DNA from: an uncultured Collinsella sp. | GTDB taxonomy: Bacteria > Actinomycetota > Coriobacteriia > Coriobacteriales > Coriobacteriaceae | Direction: 5' to 3' | Length of the DNA: 64,000 nucleotides | Assembly: GCA_902494715.1 (NCBI GenBank) | Contig: CABUUJ010000002.1 | Span: 34,027-98,026 of the forward strand | Shown here: in pieces, positions 50,307 to 58,452 of the stretch | Layout: each line of letters begins with the position of its first letter | Numbering within the stretch: position 1 is the stretch's first letter | Notes under the pieces: generated by a model | What the model saw: the letters and a program-made list of their open reading frames with translations, nothing else | Told to the model about the DNA's origin: nothing | Databases searched by the model: none | Position numbers and translations under genes: made by a program

Positions 50307-50407
50307 CGGCTTTACGAGGTGCCCCAGGTTGGCGCGAAAGAGGAACGAAGCGTACTTGGGTACGCGAGCGACGAATGAACGCCAAGATGGGGTGGCTCGT
50401 AAAGCCG
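50307..50407. repeat. Large imperfect inverted repeat within the ECF operon
   Basis: 28-base arms (50307-50334 and 50380-50407): 12 identical outer bases, then CCCCA and TTGGCG blocks, with short mismatches between. The centre holds a second perfect hairpin GCGTAC-TTGG-GTACGC (50350-50365). It ends 7 bases from the EcfS stop codon. Could be a repeated element or a structured mRNA segment. Confidence 0.65.
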
Positions 50408-50413
50408 AGCAGG

Positions 50414-50989
50414 TTAGTTGAGCTTAAGGGCCTTCTGGATGGGCATGTAGAGAGCGCCGACCAGAATAACGTTAAACACGGCGGTCATGGCGACGACGGG
50501 CAGCATGGCCGCGGCGAGCTCGCCCACCACGCCGAGCATGGCCATCTTGATGACCATGAAGATGACGCCGGAGACAAAGGTGGTCACGAATGTTGCGACG
50601 ATGGCGACGACGGGCTTAACCTGGCCGTCCTTGGCGGCGGCGTTGACAATGACGGCCATGAGCATGGCGGCGATCCCTTCGGCGGCAAAATCGACAAACG
50701 GCGAGGTGGTGGTGATCTGGATCACGGCCGCCGAGATGAGACCTATGACGAGCGCCTGGCCAATGTTGGGACGAACGACCAGGATGGTGAGGCAGAAGGC
50801 CGAGATGATGAACTCGGGGCTGATCATGCCGCCCGAGATACCCGAGATTGCCTTGCCGACGGTGAAGTTGAGGATGAAGCCTGCGGCAAGCAGGATGGCG
50901 AGCAGGACAAGGGCGCGGATATCGAGTTTGCCGCGGTCGGCGGTCTGGACGGTGCGGGGCTGGGCGGTGGCGGTGGTGCTCTGAGACAT
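50414..50989 (-). CDS. ECF substrate-binding subunit, TrpP-like tryptophan transporter
   Basis: A 191-residue integral membrane protein with about six hydrophobic helices. The C-terminal half (ATFVTTFVSGVIFMVIKMAMLG and AMLPVVAMTAVFNVILVGALYMPIQKAL) resembles TrpP of B. subtilis. It is the S-component that captures the substrate for the EcfA/EcfT module made by the next two genes. The upstream leader peptide with three Trp codons independently points to tryptophan. ATG 50989 with RBS AAAGGA; the frame above it enters the attenuator. Confidence 0.87.
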   Translation of the reverse strand: MSQSTTATAQPRTVQTADRGKLDIRALVLLAILLAAGFILNFTVGKAISGISGGMISPEFIISAFCLTILVVRPNIGQALVIGLISAAVIQITTTSPFVDFAAEGIAAMLMAVIVNAAAKDGQVKPVVAIVATFVTTFVSGVIFMVIKMAMLGVVGELAAAMLPVVAMTAVFNVILVGALYMPIQKALKLN

Positions 50990-51036
50990 GGTGAAAGTCC
51001 TTTCGAAATGGGGAGTGTAAGAGAAAAACGGAGGCG

Positions 51037-51164
51037 CGTGATGTGAATGCGATCGGGCTCGAGATAGAAAAAGGCCCCCGGTCGAAACCGGAGGCCTTCC
51101 AATCACCTAGAGCGCAAAAACAGGCGTGAGGGACTCACTGTCGACCGATCGTATTCGCATCACG
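51037..51164 (-). promoter_or_regulatory. Long-range leader pairing around the Trp attenuator
   Basis: In the mRNA, the 20 bases encoding leader residues R14-G20 (51164-51145), directly after the Trp codons, can pair with 51056-51037, downstream of the terminator and before the EcfS start; 18 of 20 positions match. A ribosome stalled on the Trp codons would cover the first strand. Confidence 0.45.
51066..51098 (-). terminator. Attenuator terminator of the Trp ECF operon
   Basis: A 12-bp stem (51098-51087 with 51081-51070, one wobble) with a TTCG-type loop followed by TTTTT on the minus strand; 37 bases beyond the leader peptide stop. Confidence 0.85.
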
Positions 51165-51203
51165 CCACCACCAGTTGTTGAGGGACTTCATCGTGTTCTT
51201 CAT
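51135..51203 (-). CDS. Tryptophan leader peptide (attenuation control)
   Basis: A 22-residue peptide beginning MKNTMKSLNNWWWRD, with three consecutive Trp codons at positions 11-13 (51173-51165). It has a strong RBS (AAAGGAG) nine bases before ATG 51203 and is followed by a terminator and then the TrpP-like EcfS gene. Too short for ordinary gene calling. The design is that of classical ribosome-mediated attenuation: low charged tRNA-Trp stalls the ribosome and prevents the terminator. Confidence 0.85.
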   Translation of the reverse strand: MKNTMKSLNNWWWRDANTIGRQ

Positions 51204-51261
51204 CTTGGTGGCTCCTTTCGTGATGCCTTGGCGCGGTTGCACCTCGTTGCTGTTGCGCTGC

Positions 51262-51267
51262 ACTATA
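51262..51267 (-). promoter_or_regulatory. Possible -10 box of the Trp ECF operon
   Basis: TATAGT on the minus strand, about 60 bases before the leader peptide ATG. No convincing -35 box is seen 17 bases upstream. A perfect GAAATCTTTT/AAAAGATTTC dyad (51289-51312) lies just above. Confidence 0.35.
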
Positions 51268-51348
51268 GCACAGCGAAGTGTGTGCGGGGAAATCTTTTTT
51301 TGAAAAGATTTCGGCGGCGTTTCCTGCCGGTCAAAAGGGCAGGCTGAG

Positions 51349-51378
51349 CGGGCGGGATGACTCATGCGACCCCGCCCG
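51349..51378 (-). terminator. Hairpin after the C69 dipeptidase gene
   Basis: CGGGCGGG (51349-51356) with CCCGCCCG (51371-51378), downstream of the C69 stop. The T-tract is distant, so moderate certainty. Confidence 0.5.
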
Positions 51379-51398
51379 TCTCTCGGAACGTGAGGGTC

Positions 51399-53198
51399 TT
51401 AGGCCTTCTTGCGACGATAAAGCACGAAGCCGCAGACACCGATGATGACGATGGCGCCAACGGCCATGGTGGCCATGTTGTTGCCCTCGGACTTCTCCTC
51501 GGTCGCCTCTTCCTCGACCTCGGGCTCGGCAACGTCCTCATCGGAGAGGGCCTCGTCGGCGTAGGTGATGGACTCGACCAGGCGGTCGTTGTCGGCATCA
51601 TAGTCACTCGGGACGAACTCCTCGGAGAAGTCGCCCTCCTTGAGGTAGTCGCGCATCTCCTCGAGCATGGCCTTGCACTTGACATAGGTGTTTTTGGTCG
51701 CTGCCTTGCCGGCCTTGTTGGCCAGAGCGGTGCGGGCCTCGGTGTCCTTGGCGGCCTGCATGGCCTCGTCGACGGTCAGGTTCTGCTCAATGAGCTCCTT
51801 CTGCAAGGCGTCGAGATAGGCGCGGGCGCCGGCGGCGCAGCTGTCGCGGTTCTCATAGGCAAGCGTGTTGATGTCCATGAGAACGTAGTTGATGGAGTTC
51901 TTGGGCTCCTCGTTGTTCACGACGTCTTCCTCTTCACAGTGATCGAAGGAGACATCCTGATCGCTGAAGTAGGGGCTGACCTCGGTGAGCAGTGCGGAAT
52001 AGAGGGGGATAGCGACGGAGAACTCGGCGTTGGAGAGCATCTCCCACTGGATGGTAGCGATCTCTGGGTCCATGCCGTGACGGATCTGGAAGGTGTGGAT
52101 TTCGGTGTTGCGGTTGGAGCCGATGGCATAGGCGCCGTCGGTGTTGGCGTTGAGGCCGGCGACATTCTCGCCGCGAGCGGCGAAGGAACGAATCATCTCA
52201 AAGGTGTTCCAGTCGGATTTGCCGGGCGTAAAGAACAGCGGCTGCATCTCGTGGACCAGGGCGCCGGTCGTGGCACGAGCGTCTTCGCGCTCGTCCTTGA
52301 CGATCTCGTAGTCGGTGCCCTCGGTAAGCGGAGCCATGAAGTAATCGCGGCCCTGGACATAGCGCGACCACTGGTGCATACCGGCCTCGCTAATCTCCTC
52401 ACCGTAAGTCTTGGCGACGTCGAACTTGCCGTCGGTGTACTCGGCAAAGCCCTTCTCCTTAGGCATGGACTCGATGCCTTCGGAGTGGAGGCAGTTCTCG
52501 GTGTCGTCGAGGTCGACGTCATAGGTGAGGTTGCCGATGTTGGGATTGAGCGAGGCGATATCGTCGGTGAGCCTCATGGCAATCCACTGATGGCCGGAAA
52601 GCGCTGCAAACAGCCAGGTCTCGTTGTTGTCGGCAATGATGATCTGGTCGTTGGAGCAGACGCCCTGCTCGTCAATCAGACTGCCGAGGAGCTCGACACC
52701 CTCGCGGGCCGTGGCGCTCTCGCCCAGAATGACGCTGGCGTAGTTGTACTCGCCGATGCCGGTCTCCTCGGTGACGGGGTCGGCTTCCTCTGCCTTCTCG
52801 TTATAGGAGGTGCTCAGCGTGGCAGAGCAGGAAACGCCCTTCTCGTTGATGCCAGCCTCGGAATATGCATCGTAACGATCTTCCCACTGAGAGGGGTTGT
52901 CGCGAACGAAGGTGTAGCGGTAGGTTGCGCCCTTGGACTTGTACTCAAAGCCGGACTCGATCGAGGTGTACTTGCTGCCGTCCTTGTGTGCGGGCTCGAT
53001 GCCAAAGTGCTTGATGTAGCGCGGGCCGAAGTCCTCGGAGCGGCCGTAGTACGTGTTGCCGTCTGCCGTGAGCTGGCTGCCCATGTAGATCTGGGTGCAA
53101 GCGAGCGCCGAAGTCGGCATGGCCATGATGGCCGCTGCTCCAAATGCAAGGCCGCAGCCAAGCTTCTTGAGCGTGTTGACAGGATGAGTAAACCTCAT
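51399..53198 (-). CDS. Secreted, membrane-anchored C69 dipeptidase
   Basis: A 599-residue C69-family (PepD-like) Ntn hydrolase. The signal peptide LGCGLAFGAAAIMAMPTSALA ends just before Cys34 (ALA|CTQIYMG), so processing would expose the catalytic Cys as N-terminal nucleophile. Conserved stretches include TYYGRSEDFGP, the region ATTGALVHEMQPLFF and ANTDGAYAIGSNRNTEIHTFQIRHGM. The C-terminus has an acidic stalk (DVAEPEVEEEATEEKS), a transmembrane helix and RRKKA but no LPXTG motif, so it stays anchored in the membrane. RBS GGGAGGG precedes ATG 53198. Likely digests dipeptides outside the cell. Confidence 0.9.
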   Translation of the reverse strand: MRFTHPVNTLKKLGCGLAFGAAAIMAMPTSALACTQIYMGSQLTADGNTYYGRSEDFGPRYIKHFGIEPAHKDGSKYTSIESGFEYKSKGATYRYTFVRDNPSQWEDRYDAYSEAGINEKGVSCSATLSTSYNEKAEEADPVTEETGIGEYNYASVILGESATAREGVELLGSLIDEQGVCSNDQIIIADNNETWLFAALSGHQWIAMRLTDDIASLNPNIGNLTYDVDLDDTENCLHSEGIESMPKEKGFAEYTDGKFDVAKTYGEEISEAGMHQWSRYVQGRDYFMAPLTEGTDYEIVKDEREDARATTGALVHEMQPLFFTPGKSDWNTFEMIRSFAARGENVAGLNANTDGAYAIGSNRNTEIHTFQIRHGMDPEIATIQWEMLSNAEFSVAIPLYSALLTEVSPYFSDQDVSFDHCEEEDVVNNEEPKNSINYVLMDINTLAYENRDSCAAGARAYLDALQKELIEQNLTVDEAMQAAKDTEARTALANKAGKAATKNTYVKCKAMLEEMRDYLKEGDFSEEFVPSDYDADNDRLVESITYADEALSDEDVAEPEVEEEATEEKSEGNNMATMAVGAIVIIGVCGFVLYRRKKA

Positions 53199-53432
53199 GA
53201 TCCCTCCCAACTGTTGAAACCCCGCGAAACCGTACGGAGCTTCAGCTAATAAATACATCTACTAGCCTAAAGGAAGTGTAAAGAGTATTCATTTGACAAC
53301 AGGATTTACTCGATGAGCGCGAAGAAATATACGATGAGCGGATAATAATACTCATTTTATAGCTTTAGTTAAATAAAGGCACCCTGCATTTACTATAGCT
53401 GAATAAAGCGCCAGGCAGTGCTCAAAAAGGAA
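53199..53432. other. AT-rich intergenic region upstream of C69 gene
   Basis: About 230 bases, much lower in GC than the genes. It holds two loose copies of an ATAGCT..ATAAAG..GGCA pattern (about 53362 and 53394) and repeats of GATGAGCG (53313 and 53333). It presumably contains the C69 promoter, but I cannot place the boxes with confidence. Confidence 0.35.
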
Positions 53433-53473
53433 ACTCTCCCGCTGTTTAGGATTTGCATAAACAGCGGGAGAGT
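53433..53473 (-). terminator. Terminator after small membrane protein
   Basis: A perfect 16-bp stem (53433-53448 with 53458-53473) with a 9-base loop; on the minus strand it runs into TTCCTTTTT. Confidence 0.88.
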
Positions 53474-53506
53474 CGATAACTGGATGAATATCATACCAAT
53501 GTGGAT

Positions 53507-53599
53507 TTACTTCTTTCGGCGATGAATCACATTGATAGCGTAACCGACGAGCATGGCCAAGACGATGACGATAAAGCCAATCAGGGGATTGTCGTTCAT
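53507..53599 (-). CDS. 30-residue single-helix membrane protein
   Basis: A short frame of 30 codons: MNDNP, then a 20-residue hydrophobic helix (LIGFIVIVLAMLVGYAINVI) and a basic end HRRKK. The RBS AGGAGG lies 5 bases before the ATG, the best in the neighbourhood. It begins 9 bases after the lipid kinase stop and is followed by a strong terminator, so it is very likely a real gene cotranscribed with the kinase. The positive C-terminus predicts an N-out/C-in orientation. Function unknown. Confidence 0.75.
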   Translation of the reverse strand: MNDNPLIGFIVIVLAMLVGYAINVIHRRKK

Positions 53600-53608
53600 G
53601 GGGTCCTC

Positions 53609-54526
53609 CTATTTTCCGAGCGGTGAAAATTCGTCGACGATGAGGTCGAGACATTGCGGAAGCGCGCGGGCGCCAAAGACGCCGGAGTTGCTGGAGATGA
53701 TCTCACCATCGAACTGCATGCCCAGCGATGGCGTGCAGGTGATCTTGGCTTCCTTGGTCTGGATGATCTTAAACTGCGGACGGCCGAGCAATTTGCCAGC
53801 GGGGTCGAGCGCGGCGGTAATTACCGTGGGGAGCAGCTGCACCGTGCGTACGGGCTCAATAACGACGATGTCGACCATGCCGTCGTCCATGCGGCAGTTA
53901 GGGAATAGGTTGATGTCGTTTTGGATGACCGAGGTATTGCCTGCCATGCAGCAGATGCCGTCGAGCTCCTCGACAATGCCGTCGTGCTCAATGGTGAAGT
54001 GCGCCACCGTGGGGTTGGGTGTGGCGAGTGCCGACAGGAAATAGGCGATCTCGCCAATGTCGTTTTTGGTGGGAGCGGCCTTCATCATGATCTCGGCGTC
54101 GAAGCCCGAGCCGGCGATGATGATGAAGCCGTGGCGCTTCTCGTTACCGTTCTCGTCGAGCCAAAAGAGCTCACCCATGTCCACCTTGACCGTGCGGCCG
54201 GCGCGACAAGCCTTGGCGAGTGCCGCCGCCTCGGGGGCATTGCCGATGTTGTTAAAGAACAGGCAAGCCGTGCCGGAGGGGAAGACGAGCGTAGGGACAC
54301 CGCACCCGCGCATCTGGTCGAGCACGTTGGAGACGGTGCCGTCGCCGCCCGAAACGACCACGCGATCGAACTCGCGAACGTCCGCTACCGCGTCCTCGGG
54401 CTCCATGCCATCGCCGATAAAGCGCATTACGACCTCGTCGCCGCCCTGTGCAAGGGCGTGCGTGAATGCGTAGATTTCATCGGAGCTGGGACCCGATGCC
54501 GGGTTGTGGATGATAAGGCAGCGCAT
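53609..54526 (-). CDS. Diacylglycerol kinase-family lipid kinase
   Basis: A 305-residue DagK/YegS-family kinase that phosphorylates diacylglycerol or related lipids at the membrane surface. Motifs: IIHNPASGPSS near the start, the catalytic VVVSGGDGTVSNVLDQM, the FPSGTACLFFNNIG motif, and GSGFDAEIMM in the second domain; QFDGEIISS carries the catalytic Asp-type residue. The length is standard. It starts at ATG 54526; the RBS upstream is modest. Followed by a tiny membrane protein gene. Confidence 0.92.
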   Translation of the reverse strand: MRCLIIHNPASGPSSDEIYAFTHALAQGGDEVVMRFIGDGMEPEDAVADVREFDRVVVSGGDGTVSNVLDQMRGCGVPTLVFPSGTACLFFNNIGNAPEAAALAKACRAGRTVKVDMGELFWLDENGNEKRHGFIIIAGSGFDAEIMMKAAPTKNDIGEIAYFLSALATPNPTVAHFTIEHDGIVEELDGICCMAGNTSVIQNDINLFPNCRMDDGMVDIVVIEPVRTVQLLPTVITAALDPAGKLLGRPQFKIIQTKEAKITCTPSLGMQFDGEIISSNSGVFGARALPQCLDLIVDEFSPLGK

Positions 54527-54624
54527 ACTTACGTTCCCGTTCTGTGACTAACCGAGTATAGTTGTAGAGCAATGCCGATATCCTACCCGTGTTTTTCGGG
54601 CCTAACCTTATTCGATGGGTTGAT

Positions 54625-55758
54625 ATGTACATTTCCACACATCAGGCTCTGGTCGACTTTTGCCAGCGCGCCCGCGAGTTCGACGCGATTGCCGTCGACA
54701 CCGAGTTTTTGCGCGAGCGCACGTTTCATCCGCGCCTGTGCCTGGTCCAGATTGCCACCCCCGCCGAGAGTGTCGCGGTCGATCCGTTGGTGATCGACGA
54801 CCTCTCGCCGCTTGCCGAGCTTATGGCCGACGAGGACGTGGCCAAGGTATTCCATGCTTGCTCACAGGACATGGAAGTTATGCTCCACACCGTGGGCGTA
54901 CTGCCGCGACCGATTTTTGACACACAGGTTGCCGCCGCCTTTTTGGGCGAGCGCCAGCAGATTTCGTATGGTGCGCTCGTTCAGACATTCTGCGGCGTAT
55001 CGCTGCCCAAGACCGAGTCGCTGACCGATTGGTCGCGCCGCCCGCTGAGCGATAAGCAGATCGAGTACGCGATCGATGACGTCAAGTACTTGATCGTCGC
55101 CTATACCGAGATGATGAGCCGCCTGCGCGAGCTGGGCCGCGTGGACTGGGTGCTCGACGAGTTGCGTCCTCTGGCCGACGAGTCGCACTACCGTGCCGAT
55201 CGCCATGAGGCATTCCGCAAGGTCAAGCGCATCAACTCGTGTAGCCGCCATCAGCTGGGCATTGCGCGTGAGCTTGCCGCCTGGCGTGAAGACCGCGCTG
55301 AGCGCCGCAATATCCCGCGCAAGTGGGTTATGTCCGACGATACGCTGCTGGCCCTGGTTAAGCGCAATCCCGTGCGTGTCGAGGAGTTCCGCAGCATCCG
55401 CGGTACCGACCAGCTGGGAGAGCGCGACGTGGATGGCGCGTTGATGGCCATCAAGCGCGGCGCGAGCTGCCCGCGCGATCGCCTGCCGCTCATGGTGCGC
55501 GGACATCGCCAGATTTCGCCGGAGCTTGAGAGCGTGACCGACCTTATGTATGCGCTTATTCGCCTGGTTGCCGAACGCTCGGGCGTGGCGACCTCGGTCA
55601 TTGCCTCGCGCGATGACCTGGCCGACTACATTGAGCATCCTGAGCAAAGTCCCCTGCGCGAAGGCTGGCGTTTTGAGCTTGTGGGTTCGCGTCTGGACGA
55701 TCTGCTTTCCGGCAATATGGGACTCACCGTGAAGGACGGCAAAATCGAGCTCCTGTAG
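54625..55758 (+). CDS. rnd: Ribonuclease D
   Basis: A 377-residue 3'-5' exoribonuclease involved in tRNA 3' maturation. The DEDDy catalytic set is visible: Asp and Glu in AVDTEFLRERT, Asp in VFHACSQDMEVM, and Tyr/Asp in YAIDDVKYLIVAYTEM. Two HRDC-type helical domains follow (RELAAWREDRAERRNIPRKWVMSDDTLLALVK and a second). ATG 54625 is chosen, since the protein then starts YISTHQALVDFC, the family beginning; an ATG at 54589 is possible. Divergent from the lipid kinase gene. Confidence 0.92.
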   Translation: MYISTHQALVDFCQRAREFDAIAVDTEFLRERTFHPRLCLVQIATPAESVAVDPLVIDDLSPLAELMADEDVAKVFHACSQDMEVMLHTVGVLPRPIFDTQVAAAFLGERQQISYGALVQTFCGVSLPKTESLTDWSRRPLSDKQIEYAIDDVKYLIVAYTEMMSRLRELGRVDWVLDELRPLADESHYRADRHEAFRKVKRINSCSRHQLGIARELAAWREDRAERRNIPRKWVMSDDTLLALVKRNPVRVEEFRSIRGTDQLGERDVDGALMAIKRGASCPRDRLPLMVRGHRQISPELESVTDLMYALIRLVAERSGVATSVIASRDDLADYIEHPEQSPLREGWRFELVGSRLDDLLSGNMGLTVKDGKIELL

Positions 55759-55822
55759 GGAAGCCTAGCCGCTTGAGTGGGTAGAATGCGTCCAACGTGT
55801 AACTCGATTCGGAGGAATTCGC

Positions 55823-56527
55823 ATGCCCTATTACTATGGTTACGGCTTTGGCATCGACCCGCTGTACCTGCTGGTTGTTCTTGTTTGTACAGTGCTTGGC
55901 CTTGCTGCGCAGAGCTATATCAACTCGACGTACAAGACCTGGTCCAAGGTTCGCTCGGACGGCGATACGGGTGCCACGGTCGCTCGCCGCATGCTCGACG
56001 CCAACGGTTGCAACGCCGTGGGTATCAAGGGCGTGGCTGGTGAGCTCACCGACCACTACAACCCGCAGGATAACAACCTGTATCTCTCGGACGCCAACCG
56101 TTCGGGCGGGTCGGTCGCAAGCGTTGCCGTCGCCTGCCACGAGGCGGGCCATGCCGCCCAGCGTCAAAGCGGTTACGCCATGATGAAGGTGCGCACCGCC
56201 CTGGTCCCAGTCGTCAACTTTACCCAGAACACCTGGACCATCGTGTTGCTCTTGGGCCTGTTTATGAACATTGCCGGGCTCACGACCCTCGCGTTGATCT
56301 TCTTCTCGTTTAGCGTGCTGTTCCAACTCGTTACGTTGCCTGTCGAGATTGACGCCAGCCGACGCGCTGTGGCGTACATCGAGCAGTCGGGTATGAGTTC
56401 CAAACAGGTCAGCGGCGCCAAGAAGGTGCTGACGGCAGCCGCGCTTACCTATGTGGCCGCAGCGCTCACTTCGATCATTCAGCTGCTCTACCTTATGGCT
56501 CGCTACAACAGAAACTCCAACCGATAA
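55823..56527 (+). CDS. Zinc membrane metallopeptidase (YugP family)
   Basis: A 234-residue integral membrane protease-like protein. After an N-terminal helix (PLYLLVVLVCTVLGLAAQSYI) comes the zinc motif VAVACHEAGHAAQRQSGY (HExxH), then two or three further helices, and a likely third zinc ligand Glu in LPVEIDASRRAVAYIE. YugP-type proteins have no well-defined substrate. RBS GGAGGAATT precedes ATG 55823. Lies between RNase D and XseA. Confidence 0.88.
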   Translation: MPYYYGYGFGIDPLYLLVVLVCTVLGLAAQSYINSTYKTWSKVRSDGDTGATVARRMLDANGCNAVGIKGVAGELTDHYNPQDNNLYLSDANRSGGSVASVAVACHEAGHAAQRQSGYAMMKVRTALVPVVNFTQNTWTIVLLLGLFMNIAGLTTLALIFFSFSVLFQLVTLPVEIDASRRAVAYIEQSGMSSKQVSGAKKVLTAAALTYVAAALTSIIQLLYLMARYNRNSNR

Positions 56528-56642
56528 CAAATTGGCTTGACAGGCGCCGTGGGGATTTGTGTCCCTGCGGCGCTGTACTATGTGTTGGATTTGAATTTGC
56601 GCAGGGCCGGAGCCTCTGTGCGCGATAACGAAAGGAGGCTGC

Positions 56643-58094
56643 GTGGCAGGCTGGAACCTAACCGGCAATGCCGTTTCCGCCGAGTTCGACGGCTCGGACG
56701 ATCAGGAGCGCAAGGAGCTCAGCGTGAGCCAGGCGGTGGAGATCGCCGCCGGTGCGCTCGATGCCATTCCGCAGCTGAGCGTCTTGGGCGAGGTCACGGG
56801 TTTTCGTGGTCCTAACGCCCGAAGCGGCCACTGCTATTTCCAGATCAAGGACGATTCGGCCGCCGTCGACTGCATCATCTGGAAGGGCGCCTATCTTAAG
56901 CGCACCTTCGATCTGCGCGACGGCATGCAGGTGAGCTTTAAGGGTAACTTCAATCTCTATAAGCCCACGGGCCGCATGAGCTTTGTCGCTCGCTCGTTTT
57001 CGTTGGCGGGGGAGGGCCTGCTGCGTCAACAAGTGGCGCAACTGGCCGAAAAGCTACGCCGCGAGGGTTTGATGGATGAGGCGCGTAAGCGTCGCATCCC
57101 GGTGTTCTGCTCGCGCGTGGCGGTCGTCACCTCGCTTTCGGGTGCCGTAATCGACGACGTCAAGCGCACGCTGCGCCGTCGCAACCCGCTCGTCGAGCTC
57201 GTCTGCGTGGGTGCCAAGGTTCAAGGCGAGGGTGCGCCGGCAGAGCTCATCGAGGGCTTGCGCCGCGCCGCTTCCATTACGCCAGCGCCCGACTGCATCT
57301 TGCTGGTGCGCGGCGGCGGCTCCTTCGAGGATCTCATGACCTTTAATGACGAGGAACTTGCCCGCGCTGTGGCGGCTTGTCCTGTGCCCGTGGTGACCGG
57401 CATTGGCCATGAGCCCGATACCTCGATTTGCGACATGGTGAGCGACCGCCGCGCCTCCACGCCCACGGCAGCGGCAGAATCGGTGGCGCCGGCTATGACG
57501 GAGCTGGCCGACGTGCTCGAGACGCGCCATCAGCGTCTGGGAGCAGCGATGGCATCGATGATTGGGTCGGCCCAGGTCGACCTGGAGATGCTCGATCAGC
57601 GCGGTCGCCGCGCCTGGGATACCTATACGGTCCGTCTGGGCGATGCACTCGATGCCTCTGCGTGCCGCCCGTGCCTCAACGACCCCACATTTATGGTCGA
57701 GCGTCGCGAATCGGAGCTTGCGCTGACTGCCGATCGCCTGTCGGGCGCCATAACGCGTTCGGTTGGGGCCTTCCGCTCCAACTTCGAGCGTCTGCCCGAG
57801 CGTCTGGTTGCAAGCACCTCGGGGCTCGATGGCAAGCGCCATGCGCTCACGCTTGCGAGTTCCCGCCTGGAGCATCAGGGGCGCACGATGCTCAGCAAAC
57901 CCGCGTCCGACCTGGGCCGTGCGGCAGCCTCGCTCGATGCCCTGTCGCCGCTCAAGGTGCTTGCCCGTGGCTATTCCATTGCGTACAGCGATGATGGGGT
58001 GGCTACGAGCGCCAAGACCTTTAAGCCCGGCGACGCCATCCGCGTGCGCATGGCAGACGGCAACGTGGCGGCAACGGTCGATACGGTCGAGTAG
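56643..58094 (+). CDS. xseA: Exodeoxyribonuclease VII large subunit
   Basis: A 483-residue XseA. The N-terminal OB-fold (LSVLGEVTGFRGPNARSGHCYFQIKDDSAAVDCIIWKG) is followed by the catalytic region with VTSLSGAVIDDVKRTLRRRNP, ILLVRGGGSFEDLMTFNDEELARAV and GIGHEPDTSICDMVSDRRASTPTAAAE, then a long coiled coil and the C-terminal SPLKVLARGYSIAYSDDG. The start is GTG 56643, with RBS AAAGGAGG. With XseB it degrades single-stranded DNA to oligonucleotides. XseB follows after 42 bases. Confidence 0.95.
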   Translation: MAGWNLTGNAVSAEFDGSDDQERKELSVSQAVEIAAGALDAIPQLSVLGEVTGFRGPNARSGHCYFQIKDDSAAVDCIIWKGAYLKRTFDLRDGMQVSFKGNFNLYKPTGRMSFVARSFSLAGEGLLRQQVAQLAEKLRREGLMDEARKRRIPVFCSRVAVVTSLSGAVIDDVKRTLRRRNPLVELVCVGAKVQGEGAPAELIEGLRRAASITPAPDCILLVRGGGSFEDLMTFNDEELARAVAACPVPVVTGIGHEPDTSICDMVSDRRASTPTAAAESVAPAMTELADVLETRHQRLGAAMASMIGSAQVDLEMLDQRGRRAWDTYTVRLGDALDASACRPCLNDPTFMVERRESELALTADRLSGAITRSVGAFRSNFERLPERLVASTSGLDGKRHALTLASSRLEHQGRTMLSKPASDLGRAAASLDALSPLKVLARGYSIAYSDDGVATSAKTFKPGDAIRVRMADGNVAATVDTVE

Positions 58095-58136
58095 ACCGCG
58101 TTTCATAGCGATAAACCTTTAGGAAAGGAAACAGAT

Positions 58137-58403
58137 ATGGCAGAGAAGACCCCGGTCGAGCAGCTTACGTACAAGCAGGCCTCGCAGGAGCTGGAGCTCA
58201 TCATCCGCAGCTTGGAGTCGGGCGATATGGAGCTCGAGGAGTCGCTCGAGAGCTATACCCGCGGCGTCGAGCTCCTCAAGAGCCTGCGCACCCGCCTGTC
58301 CGATGCCGAGCAGAAGGTCTCGGTGCTCCTTAAGGGCGTCGACGGCAACGACGTGCTCGCCGACGGCGAAGCCGCCAACACCGACGACAACCTCTCGTTC
58401 TAA
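58137..58403 (+). CDS. xseB: Exodeoxyribonuclease VII small subunit
   Basis: An 88-residue XseB with the typical helical hairpin (SYKQASQELELI-like YKQASQELELIIRSLESGDMELEESLESYTRGVELLKSLRTRLSDAEQKV), which binds the XseA coiled coil. A longer acidic C-terminus than usual (about 20 extra residues) is present. RBS AGGAAAGGA before ATG 58137. Confidence 0.95.
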   Translation: MAEKTPVEQLTYKQASQELELIIRSLESGDMELEESLESYTRGVELLKSLRTRLSDAEQKVSVLLKGVDGNDVLADGEAANTDDNLSF

Positions 58404-58452
58404 CCATCCCGACCAAATATAATTACCTTGGTCTGCGAGAAAGGAACCAACC

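Noticed and set aside
50307..50407. Possible tRNA or tRNA-like structure
   Set aside because: The hairpins do not give a cloverleaf, and there is no T-loop GTTCRANNC word or anticodon arm.
51357..53249. Plus-strand open frame of 630 codons opposite the C69 dipeptidase
   Set aside because: Val/Gly/Leu-rich shadow; the minus frame has signal peptide, catalytic Cys and RBS.
53352..53654. 100-codon minus frame covering the small membrane protein
   Set aside because: Runs through the terminator hairpin and has no RBS; the 30-codon frame is better supported.
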